From assembly GCF_000208865.1 (NCBI RefSeq), contig NC_018397.1:3749748-3813747 (forward strand): a stretch of 64,000 bases of DNA, in the 5' to 3' direction. The notes below the pieces were generated by a model. The model worked only from the letters and a program-made list of their open reading frames with translations. It did not search any database and was not told where the DNA came from. Shown here in pieces: positions 34,692-47,478 of this stretch (within the stretch, counting starts at the first letter, position 1; every line of letters begins with the position of its first letter). Source of the stretch: Neospora caninum Liverpool. Taxonomy: Eukaryota; Apicomplexa; Conoidasida; Eucoccidiorida; Sarcocystidae. The position numbers were made by a program, and so were the translations under genes.

Positions 34692-35922
34692 CTGTATTCA
34701 TCGTGCCTGTGGTTACCTCAAGTGCTATGGGGGGTGTCGACGCTACGTATGGTCACTGTTGTGTGCGACAAGTGAATTTTCCTCGATTAATCTGGAGAAC
34801 CCAGTGCTCGTTTTGAGCAACATGCTGTATATTTATGTATGCATCAACTTGCGGGTGTGTACATTCAGGCGTCCAAAGAGTTCCAGCACAGTGGCGCGTG
34901 ACACAAGTCATTGTGTTCATATCGCGTTATAGGAAGTTAGAGCACCTGATGGTCCCACACAGAATCCCCGGTTGCTCTCTGTATCCTATTTTTTTGAAAT
35001 AAATTGGTGACTAATCTGGGTTTATCGACTGTTGACGGTTTCATTGTTGTGTTCCAGTCCAACGAGACCGCGGAACCGGCGCTACGCACTCCGCATGTCA
35101 TACGTGCTCGCAGATACGCACACTTCTCCAGTTTGTCGGCAGCTGAAGGTTCCGTGGGCAAGGATTCAAACTACTCCGTGGGAGCGGACAGCGTCCATAC
35201 GCTGGGAAGGTTTATGAGTCGCAATAGGAGAGGATTACTGTGAATTATGCTGTCATTGCTTGTTCTTTCTGTTGACGCGGACTCACCTTCACGGCGTTTC
35301 GCTCCCGCCAAGACTCAACCCCCGATAATGTATCTGCAGACGTCGTTGTTGTGGCTTGATGTTTTGAGGCGTCTCTGTGAAACGTGTTGGTTCTCTTTTT
35401 TCAAGCAAGCACATGCATTTCCTAAGCTGAAAACTGCCGTGCTCGTCGGCGCCCCAAACTAGGGGAAGATACTTCACTTTTCAAGGGAATTGGCGGTACC
35501 AGTAGGACGCCCCCAAAGTCGATCTTCTTCATTCCCACAGGTTGAAAATCTTGCTATATTTCATGGGCTCTCCACTCTCGGACTGAGCAGCTTGGTTTGC
35601 CCTGTGCTATATCCTCGGCCAGATACCATATATTCCGGGCCGCCGCAGAAGTGGCCCTTGTGACTCCAAACGGTGTGTGCAAAGTCAGTACGGAAAGCGT
35701 TTGGAAGCCGCTTCTCCGGCTGTTTGGAACTCGTAGAGTTCGGGGAAAATTCTTTTCGAATCCCCAGACTGGGGATTACGTTCAAAGAGCAATTCCGTTT
35801 TTGACTCGATACCCGATCGAGTGTAACATCCGTCTCAGCACTCGTTCTAATCACAGGCAGTGGCGGAACGTGACTGCTGTGGTGTTTACCAGTCACGTTC
35901 TCGGCTTTGGTGTGGAAATGAA

Positions 35923-38900
35923 ATGGCAGGGACAAACGTCTTTCAGGGCTCTTCATGGGCTGGCATTCTTCGTGATGCGGTCCAGATCATCCCAGGCCGT
36001 TTTTTTTTCTTGTCTGTAACCGGCACTCCTTGGGATACCCAGTCCATACACTTCTTCTCCACAGACCACACGTTCCAGTATGAGCCATTCTTCGCAGACT
36101 TCGGGCCACTTAGTCTCAGTTGCATTTACAAATACGCAAAACTTCTTGAATCCAAGGTGAGAAATAATTGGCTTGGGGTTGCTGGCGACTGTCGAGAGAC
36201 AAATTGTTGTGTGCCTCACCTGCACCGTAGAAGTAGAGGCATGACGCAACGTTTCCGTGGTGTTCTCTGCTGTGTGGGAGAACTTGGTGACTCTTTGCCT
36301 CCCATGTGGATGCCTGCGTGTATCTGTTTTCAGCTCAAGGAAGCAGAGGAGCGGCAAAAGATTTTGATACACTATTCGTCCATTCATCCTGAGAGGCGAG
36401 CAAATGCTGCTCTTTTGATCGGGGCAGCTCAGATGCTTCTCTTCGGAGTGACGGCTCAGGAGGCATACAGGCCTTTCCTTAATATTTCACCGCGCTTCGT
36501 TCCTTTCCGGGATGCAACATGCGGACCATGTAGTTTCAAGTTGACAATTTTGGATTGCCTGAAGGGTCTGGAGTTTGCCATGAAAGTGAGTCGATCTCAT
36601 CGGGAGGCTTGGTATAGTACTTGGCTCCTGCATCGTGTTACCCGCTCGCGAGTATCCACTGAGCACTTTCCTTTCAAACGTTAGGATCTGGCAGATACTC
36701 AGCAGCTGTGCGGGCCGACCATGTTATAAGGAAATTGGGCAGATTTTTTTCGAGAGTGAACTGTGTATACATGATGCGGTGCGTTCTAGTAGATTTCACT
36801 GCGAATGTTTTGCTCTTGTGCATGTGTAGCGTTACAGTCATCTTACTTGTAGTAAGCACGGTCGGCACATAAGGCTGCTCTTTTATCGGGTGTGTTCTGT
36901 CACCTCTGTTGACGACTCGGCGTGTTTAAAGCATCTAGTTTTTCCATGGGCATTAGCAGTGGGCCGCAGGTGTGGTGAGCTGGGGCTTTCGGGGGTGTAC
37001 ATCGGCGTGCTCTGCTTTGTGGCATTTCTACCAGATGAGACGTTTCCTTATGCTCGTTACCGGTTGGCTGCAACGAAAATCTTTATTGCAACGTGCTGAT
37101 TCTTCGGAACAAAAGTAAACGTTGTTGTTGGTCATACTGCTTCCGGCGGTGCACAGCTTTCAGCGCACCAGCAATACAGTTTCTCTCGTCCTGTTCAATC
37201 CACTTTTTTCTGCAGCTAGGATGGTTCGACTACAAGACATTCAATGTTGACGAGTACGACTACTACGAGAAGTTGAAAAACGGAGATATGAACTGGATTA
37301 TCCCAAACCGTATTCTGGCCTTCTCTTGTCCGTCCAGCGCCACAGGCAACCACGACGGATACACCACGTGCACCCCAGAAGACTACGTGGACATCTTCAA
37401 TAGAATGGGAATCAAAACGGTTATACGGTTGAACAAGAAGCAATATGATGCCAGGAAGTTCACCGACAGAAACATCGAGCACGTCGACCTGTTTTTCGTT
37501 GACGGGACCTGTCCCTCCAGGTAAGCATCACGGAGCGACACTTCATCACGAGGCACTTAATTCGCAAAGGTGAATTATATACGTATAAATCAGAGAGGTC
37601 GCATAGGAGGTGCGGATTTCTCTTCAACTTCTGGTAGCGTAAGTTCAGCAAAGGATTCTCCGTCCTTTTGTAACCGATCGTGTAATATCAAACGCGCCTT
37701 CTCCAGTTCGGCGGTCCTGCAGCACCTTACCTCGTTGGAGATGCCGTATGCAACCGGGAGTCGCAGCTGAACAAAATTCCATTACTCGAGGTTTTGTCAA
37801 TGCGTTCAGAGAAATAATTCAAGCGTTTCTACAGGTGGTCGAGAACCGAGATCATCCAATTGCGGTGCACTGTAAGGCCGGCCTCGGCCGAACAGGGACG
37901 CTCATCGGATGTTACGCTGTCAAAAACTTCAAGTAGGAATAGAAAGAGGAGAGTAGCTAGAATATGCGATGCCGTATAATATTTCGATCGTGCAATTTTG
38001 AGTTACTGCTACCCTCACAAACGAATGGAGCCAACAATGGAATGAGGAATACGTGCAAGGGCGTGTCCCTCAGACGACCTGTTACTCTTACGGCCACCCG
38101 TACCATGCTCTTGTTTTTTTCAGTCGGCCACGCTGCACCCCGAATGTGGGCTACACTTGTAAGCGAGCGTGACCTGGAATTCCACGGCTTCGTTGGTGGT
38201 TGTGTGTATGTCACAGGTTCCCTGCCGTCGAGTGGATAGGCTGGAATAGATTGTGCAGGCCGGGCAGCATTCTGGGGCCGCAGCAGCAGTTCCTTACAGA
38301 AATACAGGTGAGCCTCATGCTTGAAGATATTGGCATTCTCAGCCGCAACCTTCTTGCAGAGCCAACGTTCCACCAGCAGGCGCAGCGCTTCTAGGTTGGT
38401 CAAATGCGTTAGGTATAACGTGTATCTTCCTTTCCTGTCCCTTTATTATGGTGTCCAGCACGAGCTGCTTCAGATGACTCGGGAGAATTCATTACGTACA
38501 CGCCGGATCCATCCTCCGCAATCCTCGACAGCATCTACAAGCTCTTCTACGGGTCATAAGGATGATCTTGCCGATTGCTTAGCGGTGGGTTGGAGATGGT
38601 TCCGAAGACGATCGGTAGTTCTAGCTACTCATCCCATAAGAACTGCTGTGTCTGTAACGCACGGGTGTAGAGAGAAGATGTCTAGTCGTTGAAAGCCGGT
38701 CTCTTCATGCATCAGCATTATAAAGCGGCTAAACAGGAATCGGCAATTCTCTGATACATACTTTGCATTCGCTGCAGAAACTCTCTCTGGACAGCCGACG
38801 CGTGGCAGAGTACGGAGATGCCGGACAGGGCGAGCGGCTGCTCGTTGCCAAGCGGTAAGCGTTATTCGCCTCATTTCCATGCGTACGTAGCTGGGGATGA

Positions 38901-39368
38901 AAGGGTTTCATTGTCTAAGGCACGAGACACACTTCTCAAAACCTGACGTGTGTGGGGGCGTCTGTGGCAAACTGTCCAGTGAGCGCTGACGCCGAAGTGA
39001 CTTTAGAGAGCACAGGTTAACGAGCAGCTGTGGATGTCGTGCCTTTCGGATTCTATCTGCTTGCCAGACAGCAGCAGGCAGGCCTTTTGAGTGCCGCATC
39101 TTCCACGTCATCGAGTGCCAATGTCATAGAGACGGGGTCTCAAAGGAAGATCCTGCCTCTCCCTCTCCTTCTCTCACGTCCATTATCAAGCAACACGACT
39201 CCGTTCTGCGAAGTGCGAAAAGGTCAACTTGGCACCATGGTAAATCTGGCTCCGAGCAAGTGTGCGTCGACTGTGGCCACACCTGGGGGAGGACATAACG
39301 GCGTTCCTTCATCAATTGCAGCCGCTGCCGGACGAGCCCCGATACGTTCTGGACGTAGTGACCACTGA
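35923..39368 (+). CDS. CDC14: CDC14-type dual-specificity protein phosphatase
   Basis: Eight exons: 35923-36156, 36334-36585, 37216-37520, 37810-37932, 38217-38307, 38459-38584, 38778-38854 and 39068-39368. Phases agree, giving 502 aa; the first five exons are firm and the last three tentative. The N-terminal CDC14 domain has [48 protein letters not shown] and [20 protein letters not shown]. The catalytic domain has [48 protein letters not shown], the acid loop [11 protein letters not shown] (Asp ~258), and the P-loop [10 protein letters not shown] with Cys ~285 and Arg ~291. [14 protein letters not shown] follows. All catalytic residues are present. CDC14 enzymes reverse CDK phosphorylation at Ser-Pro sites in mitotic exit and cytokinesis; the role here is inferred from family. 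The ATG at 35923 has a purine at -3 and G at +4, and fits the family N-terminus. The tail is Ser/Ala-rich and divergent. Confidence 0.88.
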
Positions 39369-42300
39369 TGCGGGACCTGGCGAGCGCGTTTTGCAACGCG
39401 GCTATATAGGAGCGGTATATGAACGTTATTTCAACAGAAAGATAGTATGGAACATGGTCGTTTGGAGTATGGAAAAGTGGTTGACGACACGTTCTGCCAC
39501 CTGAGTTCGTCCCTGCCTGTTTCCAACCACTGTGATTTATCGCGGAAGATAATTGCGTGCAGTCGAACGCGCAGTGGTGCCCTCAGCAGAGAGCAAAAAA
39601 TCTGAAGAATTGACGTCCACATTATTCGAGCTACGTGCGAATGGCGCCTAACATGGTAGCCCGTGAGATTGTCTAGGAGTTCCCCGTAGTACCCAGGTCG
39701 TCACCAGGACGAACGTTTTACAGGTTGTTCTCTCCTTACGTGGGAAAGCCAGTGCCGCTTGACGAGACCTCGTGGTGGTTTGTAGAGACGGAACATGTAC
39801 AGATGGGGTATGCACGCGCAACTGATGAACTTTACTGCCTTCAGTTGTCCCTGCGTTTTCGGGAAACAAAAGAGCAGTTCCTTTTGTGATGTGAAATCAT
39901 TATGGTGATCCTCCCATTTTCGCATTTTTCAAGTACCCGTTCCAGCAGGTGCATATCTTTTTAAGTCTCATGCCTTCAGTCACCTCATATTCTGTAGGGG
40001 ACTTGTCTACGTTTTTGACTCCGAAAAGTCTTACACGTTGACGTTCGTTTCCACATCTGCCAGTTCCTACGGTGTTCACCAACTTTTCAGCTGAACCAGT
40101 GGCTGTAGTAGCGGTTCGTTCACCTCCACTTTGTTACAGCCACCCCTTTTTCTCCCGGCGTCGTTTGTCTATTTGCTCGGGGGAAGGTTTGCAGGCTCTG
40201 TTTTCCAGGAGTTTCTCCCACTTTCTTTGTTTGCGCGCAAGGATAACCCGCCCGACGCAACAGGGGCGTTGCGGTAACATATATGAAGAAGCCAGGGATA
40301 GCTGTACGCAATGCTAACTCATTGCCATGGGTTGCCCCGTAGGGCAAGCCGTCGAATCATTCGATTGCAAAGTGGTGTCGGTTTCTGCGTAAGCCAGTTG
40401 CATCCATTTCGAGCTGGTTACGTGGTTACGTGGCCCATGTCAAGTTCCTTCGGCTTGGAGGCCCACTCGTTCCGTTCAGCCAGGGGCCGTGTGTATTGCG
40501 GTGTTGAAGGGAGTCTCTCTCCGGTGCACCGAACAGGTGCTGATCGTATTGAGGCCAGCTGGCTGTTCTGGCGTGTTTACGTTCGCCAGCTCCCCGGCGT
40601 GTCTTAGTCGTGTTGTCTCCCCCGTCTATTCTGTGTCACGGGATGAGAGACACAGAGAATACGTCTCATCCATTCATTTGCAGGCTTGCCGTGGTGTTTA
40701 TGAGGTCTCATTTGGAATGAGCTGAAGTAGTATTTTCTCAAGTAAGCGCTACAACAAGGTAGCTGCCAGAGCTGGCGATGAAACATTTTCTTACAACGCT
40801 GTGGTGGGTGTGGGCGAGCCCAGCATCATGGCGCAAACAACGGGCACGCTGGCCTCAGTGGGAGGGACAGTTGGAACCTATTGCCTGCCCAGGATGGTCG
40901 GCAGACAATGTGACAGTCGTCCTTGCGAACATGCAGAATAGGAAAAAGGAACTTCCCTGGAGGAGACGTGTGTGAATGTTTTTTTTTGACTTGTTAAGGG
41001 CAAAGTAGCTTTTCCAGCAATAGGTTTTTAACTGCCTGTCCGGGAAGATGAGCAGTTGAAGAAAGTGTAGGCGGGGATCCGATTGCAGAACAAGTTGATG
41101 TGTGGAAATAGGTGAAGCATGAGATGCCCCTCAGTTTTTGGTACCACATTTTGCCAGTTACAGTAGTCTTCAGTTAGCATCGTTCGCATCTTACCAAAGA
41201 CGATAGTTGGCCAGTTTCTGTCAGGCCTGTAGGAGCGTGCGACTAGGTGTGGCTGTGTCCTGCTAGATTCGCGGTGTCTTCGCCACGAAGAGGACCGGGA
41301 CTCTGTGTGACTGCAACTTTTTGAGGGTATGGCTCCATGCTCTTCTCCGAGTGTTTGGAAGGTGACACCGTGACACAGGCTGTGTGGGGTTGTTTTTTAG
41401 CCCCTTGTGTGAAACACGTCCTTGCAGTTTTTCTGGCCGCTCTAAGATGTGACTGGAAAGGAACCGACAGGCAGCTGTTGTGAAGGTGGCCACAACTGTG
41501 TTTCCGTAGCCAGTCGTCGTGTAGCCCCTGGTATGCGCTCTTTGCTGCTTGAGACAATAACGAATGAAGGCGAAGGACTCCATCTCGGTGGGTTTCTGGA
41601 GTCTCGTGACTTGTATCGCTTCCGGGACAGGCGCTAGCGGTGATCACAGGTCACGCGGTCCCACCAACTTAAAGGGGCGAAGATTTGACGCAGGAGTCAA
41701 CGGTGACCTCACAAAACAACTGTCTTTTTGTCCATCGCACGAGATTGCAAACGATAAACTTAGTGGCAAGGAAATAAGTGAGTGATTTGACGAGTTGTGT
41801 AAATTATGTGGGAGGTTCTACGTCAAGTGCTTTGATCCGGAGGCAGCGGAAATAAACGTGCTAGGCGACGACATACTGTGAGCCGTTCGGTCGTTCTACG
41901 TACGAGGCCCTTGTGCAAAGTGATACACACCAGTCGATATAAAGGACGTTTTGTGCATGTTGTGACCCCGTGAAGTATTGCTACGGAAGGTGGAAACATT
42001 TGGTGTTGGTTTTGCATTTTCCGCGAGACGAGTAGTAGTACTACCGCACGGGTGGGGATGATACGGTCAAATTCGTTAGCGCGTCAGTCCCATAGGGTCA
42101 CCAGCCTTGCCGCTTAAACTGCGTGCTATTCGGGTTGCCACAGTTTCTCTCGAAAAGCGTAAGAAGGGGAATTCAGGTCTCCTGGCCCCTGGAAAGAGCG
42201 TACAGCATGTATGCGTCGACGAGATCTGGATGTAGACAATGAATGTGCCAGAATTGAGGTCAAGAGAAACAGGCGGTCCGTTTCCCGCGCAAGAAGCAGT

Positions 42301-45300
42301 GATCACATTAGAATGAAATGTTTCTAGAGAAATGCCGCAAACATGACGGCCATAGTCGATGGTACCCTGGGACGGCGTTCGTTGTGAATCGGTAGCATGT
42401 TATGAGCTGGATGTCAGACGGCAAAGAGGTGCTTGGGATGTTAATTGTAGGTTCCTGCGGCGCGTTCTTAGTTCGTTTAAAAGAGACCGTGTATGCGGGG
42501 CAGCAGACACTAGCTGACTTATTCGCTTATGACAAGCACGAGCGACGGAAGCGTGGAGGAAATGAACCGGAGACAGCAAGATTGCAGGGAATGACTGAGA
42601 GATGCCCTCGAGCAGTACGTTTTTGCGAAGACGTTTTCATACTCAGTGAAGTCGGGTTGAATTACCGGTCCTTGGGTTGGTACTAGTACCACACTTCATC
42701 GCTGGCGCATGCTGACGGCTTCTGGCTACTACTGTCGGCTGTGTGCCAGTCTAAATGAGCGAGACCGGGAGATCAGCCTCCAGTTTTCCGTTCTTTTACA
42801 GTTGTTGCATCGGTACATTGGGCTTTTCAGACTAACTCCCTCGCGTTCAAAATTATCGGCTGGGCTGAGGTCGGATTCGCCACATCGCACTCGGGGCGGG
42901 GCGTCTGTTGTTTGTTACCGCGGTCCAGGAAGACAGAGTAGAAACACAGATGGTGTAACCTAGCGGAGTAGACTGCAGCTTGTTTCACGTGCGTGCTGCA
43001 CATACCGAAGGTAGTGACAAGGATTCACTACTACGCATTCGACTGATCACGCCAACGTGTGGACAGCGTATTTCCGTCCCCTTCATATCCTCTTGACATC
43101 AGGGTAGTACAAGCAGCTTTTAAAAGTTACAATAGATAAGCACGAGCAAGTTGAGTGAGATGCGTCGACTGGTGCTTCCCCGAGGTTGAGGGGTTTCCCG
43201 TAGGTTGTGTCAGCCAAGCGACAAGTCGACTAGACTGCAATTGTTTGCGGAAATATGCCCCTTCAAATAAGTTTTTGAGTGTTGAATGGTAGTGTAGCCC
43301 CAGCAGGCTGACACCACAGCAATGCGCTTATAATATGACAATCCATGGAAAACCAGCACGGGAGACGCGGGGTACGGGGAGACTCGGCAGCTCAACATTA
43401 GGGCACTAATGGAAGGTTCCTATTCCGGAAACATATCAAATCGTTACTGAGATGGTAACACTTAACGCACAGGACCCCTCTTAAATAACTGGATAAACGG
43501 TCGCACTTCGGGAGCAGGACACGCCGTCCACAAGGTAACAACAAATTTACAGTGCCTCATCCTGCCTAACTGCAGCTGCAGCGCCTTGCCCAGTACATCA
43601 AACGGCATCGCAACAAGAAAAGACCAATGATCGGCAAACTGACACACATTTAACGGGTGCCTGGTGGGCTACTGTTTTGCCGTGCAGTCTAGTCGTGGGA
43701 TACTATCGGGAATGCACTGCAGCGAGCTTGCACCAAACGGCTTCCAGGCGGAAAGGGTGATATGTTTCCGTACCATCCACGTCGAATAAGCTTCGTCACA
43801 TCGGCCGCTGGCCCTCTGCCGGAGACAAAGGCGGGATTCAAACAAAACTGGTGCAACATTTTCCTCCACGGAACACTGCAGACCGGAGGAGTCGTGCCAG
43901 GCAGCGGAGTTCGGCCGTTGAAGGCTCTTCACGCTGTTAGTGTAATAGTAAGTGTGCTCATCAGCATCGCCGTTGTGTGCTTGCCTTCCTTGAGCCCCCC
44001 TTTGCCTCAAAAAATCCGAACATTAACTAGTCCCAGTGTCGACCTGAATGTCCCTCGTGCGCGAAGTTTGCGGGGCGATTTTCTGTCTGAGTCAGCCGTT
44101 TCCTTTGTGAGCACAGAAAAGAACATGCGTTGATGCGCCCCAAGTTTCCCCTCATCGTACAAAACTCATGCATCTAGCCTTCGGCCAGTGTATCTCCTCT
44201 TGAGTCTCTGTGCCAAGCCACTAACGGTCTATCTGCGCATGGCTTCGGCGGCCAGCAGGGCTGCTGTCTGTGGATGGAACTTCACCTGTTTTGAATGAAC
44301 CGGCAAAACACTGTAAACACCCTGCCTTTGCCGTCCTCCTGCTTGCCTCCAGGGACGAACTGATACAATGTACCACGCGGGGCAGCGTGAGATAAACTCT
44401 CTCCCTAATGCGCGGGATTCCTTTTCCGTTTCTCTCGTGTTCTGTAACGGTCTGCTCTGTAAGGCGGGTTGACAGGGTGAAAGCCTCTCGTTCCCACCGT
44501 TCCACGGGACGCGCGGAGGGTGGCCTCTGGTCTACCACCCCGTTGTTTGCCATGGGTTCCTATTCTGCTTCGTGGCGCTTCCGGCGCATGGTTGGGCCGA
44601 CATTATGGGGTGGATCAGCGACGACGCAGTGGCGGGAGCAGCGAACGAATATTGGGCCAGTGGCTTCCGTGTTTTTTTCAGAGATTTTACTGGTTTTGTC
44701 CGGCCGATATACACTTTGCCTCGCCAATACCCTGTGACACCTTGTTGCTTTCCTACGTCCAGCAGAAAAGGCGTCTCTTTCCTGCGCAGCACGTCCCGCG
44801 CCCTGTATATACGGTAGTAGGTGACGCGCTCCTGACCGCCGTTAAGGTAGAAGCTGACAATTTGTGCACTACACTTTAACTTGCTCATTTGTCGTGGATT
44901 TCCCGTTGAACAGGAGATAGCAGAGCCACAGTGCTTCGACAGATTTTGTGATTTGGGTGAAGGGCAACTTTCAGTGTTCCTCCGAACGCCCTGTCTGTCC
45001 TCCGGCGCCAGGGTAGAGGGCGATGTCCCGGCCGGCATTCCCGGACAGCTGGGTGTGGTTTTTTGCCCCATTTTGTCTTCTTTTTGTAGCTCCGGCTATC
45101 TTCTCATTTCTTGTCTGTGCGAAAACAGGCAGAGGTTAATGTCCGTTTTGCTGGTCATTTGCAAGGCGAGCAGCGTAAAATCGAGTTGACTGACGCGTTG
45201 CCCGTCAGCAGGCTTCAAAAAGCCGGCCGAGCTCTGCCTCTTTTTCGGGCTTTCTCTTTCGTTGCAGTTCCTTTGTGTTTCCGAAGAAAAGGGGTGTGCA

Positions 45301-47478
45301 TTAACCGGAAAACATTGCGTCGTTTCACTAGCGCAGGAGATGCTTTGTGCCGTTTAACACATCCGAGACCCACGAGGCAGCACTTCCGACTACCCTCAGC
45401 TTCTCCCATCGTTCTCTCGCTTTGGGAAGGGAAGTGCCGGTTGGTGCCGTCTTCTCTCGAACGCTTTCCGGGTGGGAAGACTCCAGAGTCCGACAGATTG
45501 GCGACTAACCTGAAAACAGCAGGGGTGTCTGTTGTTCCCCCCCCCTTTGTCTTCGCTTCACCCCTTTACCAGAGTTCGATTTCCAGCCTTTCTCCGTGAT
45601 CGATCGCGGCCTCCGTCTGTAGAGAGGAACGTAACTGAAGCGACAGGAGTCTTCTCCAGATATAAGAGGTGCCTCATCCGTTGATTCGAGAATCTACAAT
45701 GGAAGAAGGGAGTTCCAGTAGAGGCGACCAGGGCGTTGCGTGCGCGTTTCCCCCGCGCAGCCAGCATAGTATGCCCACCCAGTCGTCGGCTTCGACGATG
45801 TTTCATATCGCCAGCGAGTCTCACGCGTTGCTGATCCCTCATGGCGGGTGCTGCGTGTAAATAAGGGTCTGAAAAGAGCGGCGCTCGGTTCCGAACTAGT
45901 GGAAATCTGGGTGCGTTGCTCTGTGGTTCCTCGTGACAGCTTTTGCCCGACTCTTGAAACGCTGCATCCTTGCCTGTCAGCCGCATCTTGTTTCGCTCAA
46001 CAGCTCTACCGACACTGAATCTCAACAAGTGGCTGTAGCAGTCCAAGACGGGTGAACTCTTGCTCTCCGTTTCGCTGAAACGCATAATAGTTCCTTGGGG
46101 GAATTGAATGCCGAAACGCACATGTTTTTCGGGGAGCGGCACTATGGTTTGCGGAAATACCTACGTAGACGTGTATTCATAGCAATGCATTTGTGTGCGT
46201 GGACGTCTCTGCGTTTTCTTGACGGGCTGTTGTAGGCGGTATGCGCCAGCAGACCGCTCCTGTGAGTGCGTGCGTCTTCAGTGTGTCTCTCGGAGCGCGT
46301 GTGTATCGGTTTTCCCTCAGCAAACCCCGCAAGTGAATCTGAACCCATTTGCGTGAGTGATTGCCTGTTTCTTGTGCCTCGCTAGACGGCGGGCGTTCGT
46401 TGTTTGCGTTTCCGCCTTTATTCACCTCTTACTTCCGAGAGAAAAGTCTGTTCAGGCGATTGTCTGGTAGCGGCACAGTAGACCTTCCGTTCCCCTGTCC
46501 TCCCAAAACAACACCTGTGTGATTTTCACTTTCTGCGCACGTGCGTTGTCCTCATTCGACTCTCCGATTTCTGTTTTCACGTCTCCTTTTTGGGAAAAGC
46601 AATTCGACACCATGTCTTCATTTTTAGGGAGAGGCGTTGTGTCTCCCTCCACTGCCTCACGGGAGAAGCCCGTACCGTAAGAGAGACGCAGTAGTCGTCT
46701 TTTTGGCGGCTCAGCGAAAGTGGAGAGGGTATGACACGATTTGTTCTACTTCCCTGTGTTGCCTCTTTGTACCAACTTTTTTTGGATCTCAGAATTAAGG
46801 TGTTGGTCTTGCTTGTTTCTTCTCTTGAATATGCCCTATTTGCCAAATATATATGCGCATGTTTAGATTTGTGCGCACTGACAGGAGTGGCTCTTTTCTG
46901 TTGACTTTCTTAGTGCAGTTGTTCCGTGCGTGTTTGGTCCGCTGTAGACTGGTCAAGAAAAGTGGGGTTTTCAAGGTGTACAGTTGCTTGTGCGTTTGTT
47001 GTGTCTGAACACTGGGGCGCGCACCCACCGTGTTTCTTGCCTTTCTCGAGTACCGAAGGCCTCGCGTGTGGGCACGTGAGAGGATTTCTGACTTGAGAGT
47101 TCTCGTGAATCGTCAGCGTCTTCGACTCTGGCGACCCACAAGTGCTGAGCAGTGTCGTCTGTGCTGGATTTCAAATCGACTTCTTATCTTCTTCCTCGCG
47201 CGTGAGGAAGCGCGCTGGAAAGGAAGCTCATCGCGGTCTTTTCCAAATCCCGCTCCTCCCCGGCCTTTCTCTCTCCGCTCTCTTTTTTTTTCTTGTTTCT
47301 TTCGCGACTCGAGAGAGTTGCTTTCTCCCTGCGCGCGCGTCTCCCGGCTGTCGTGACCTCGCCGGTGGCCGAAGAGGCAGGTTCGGCAACGGCTTTGTTT
47401 TTTCTTCGCGGCGAGGGCCCGCGCATCTTCGCGAGCGGCTTTGCCAGACACGGGAATCCAAGGAGGCAGCCTTCGAAG
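39369..47478. other. Eight-kilobase stretch with no supportable gene
   Basis: No exon set can be assembled on either strand, and there are no (AT)n runs, unlike the other spacers. A short plus-strand stretch after a TTACAG acceptor at about 39722-39894 reads as a balanced peptide (PYVGKPVPLDETSWWFV and on to a stop) and could be an isolated exon. An open frame at 43762-44133 ends in a membrane-like segment. The part after about 46.9 kb is probably the 5' region of the next gene. A long CDC14 3' UTR, a non-coding RNA or decayed genes are all possible. Confidence 0.4.

Larger units (their letters stand above)
30468..35922. other. Gene-poor spacer with (AT)n repeats and weak exon candidates
   Basis: No gene can be confirmed. 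TA runs occur at 30594-30624 and 31180-31218. From about 31.5 kb the base composition becomes more even, with less C+T stretch bias than around other genes. Several minus-strand open stretches with cysteines (31.2-31.8, 32.3-32.85, 34.47-34.69 and 34.94-35.16 kb) read like exon fragments. Only the 31.2-31.8 kb pair has matching splice sites and phase. Confidence 0.4.

Noticed and set aside
37723..37809. Earlier acceptor (CTGCAG at 37722) for CDC14 exon 4
   Set aside because: It keeps frame but inserts 29 residues between the acid loop and the P-loop. The acceptor at 37809 gives the exact family spacing.
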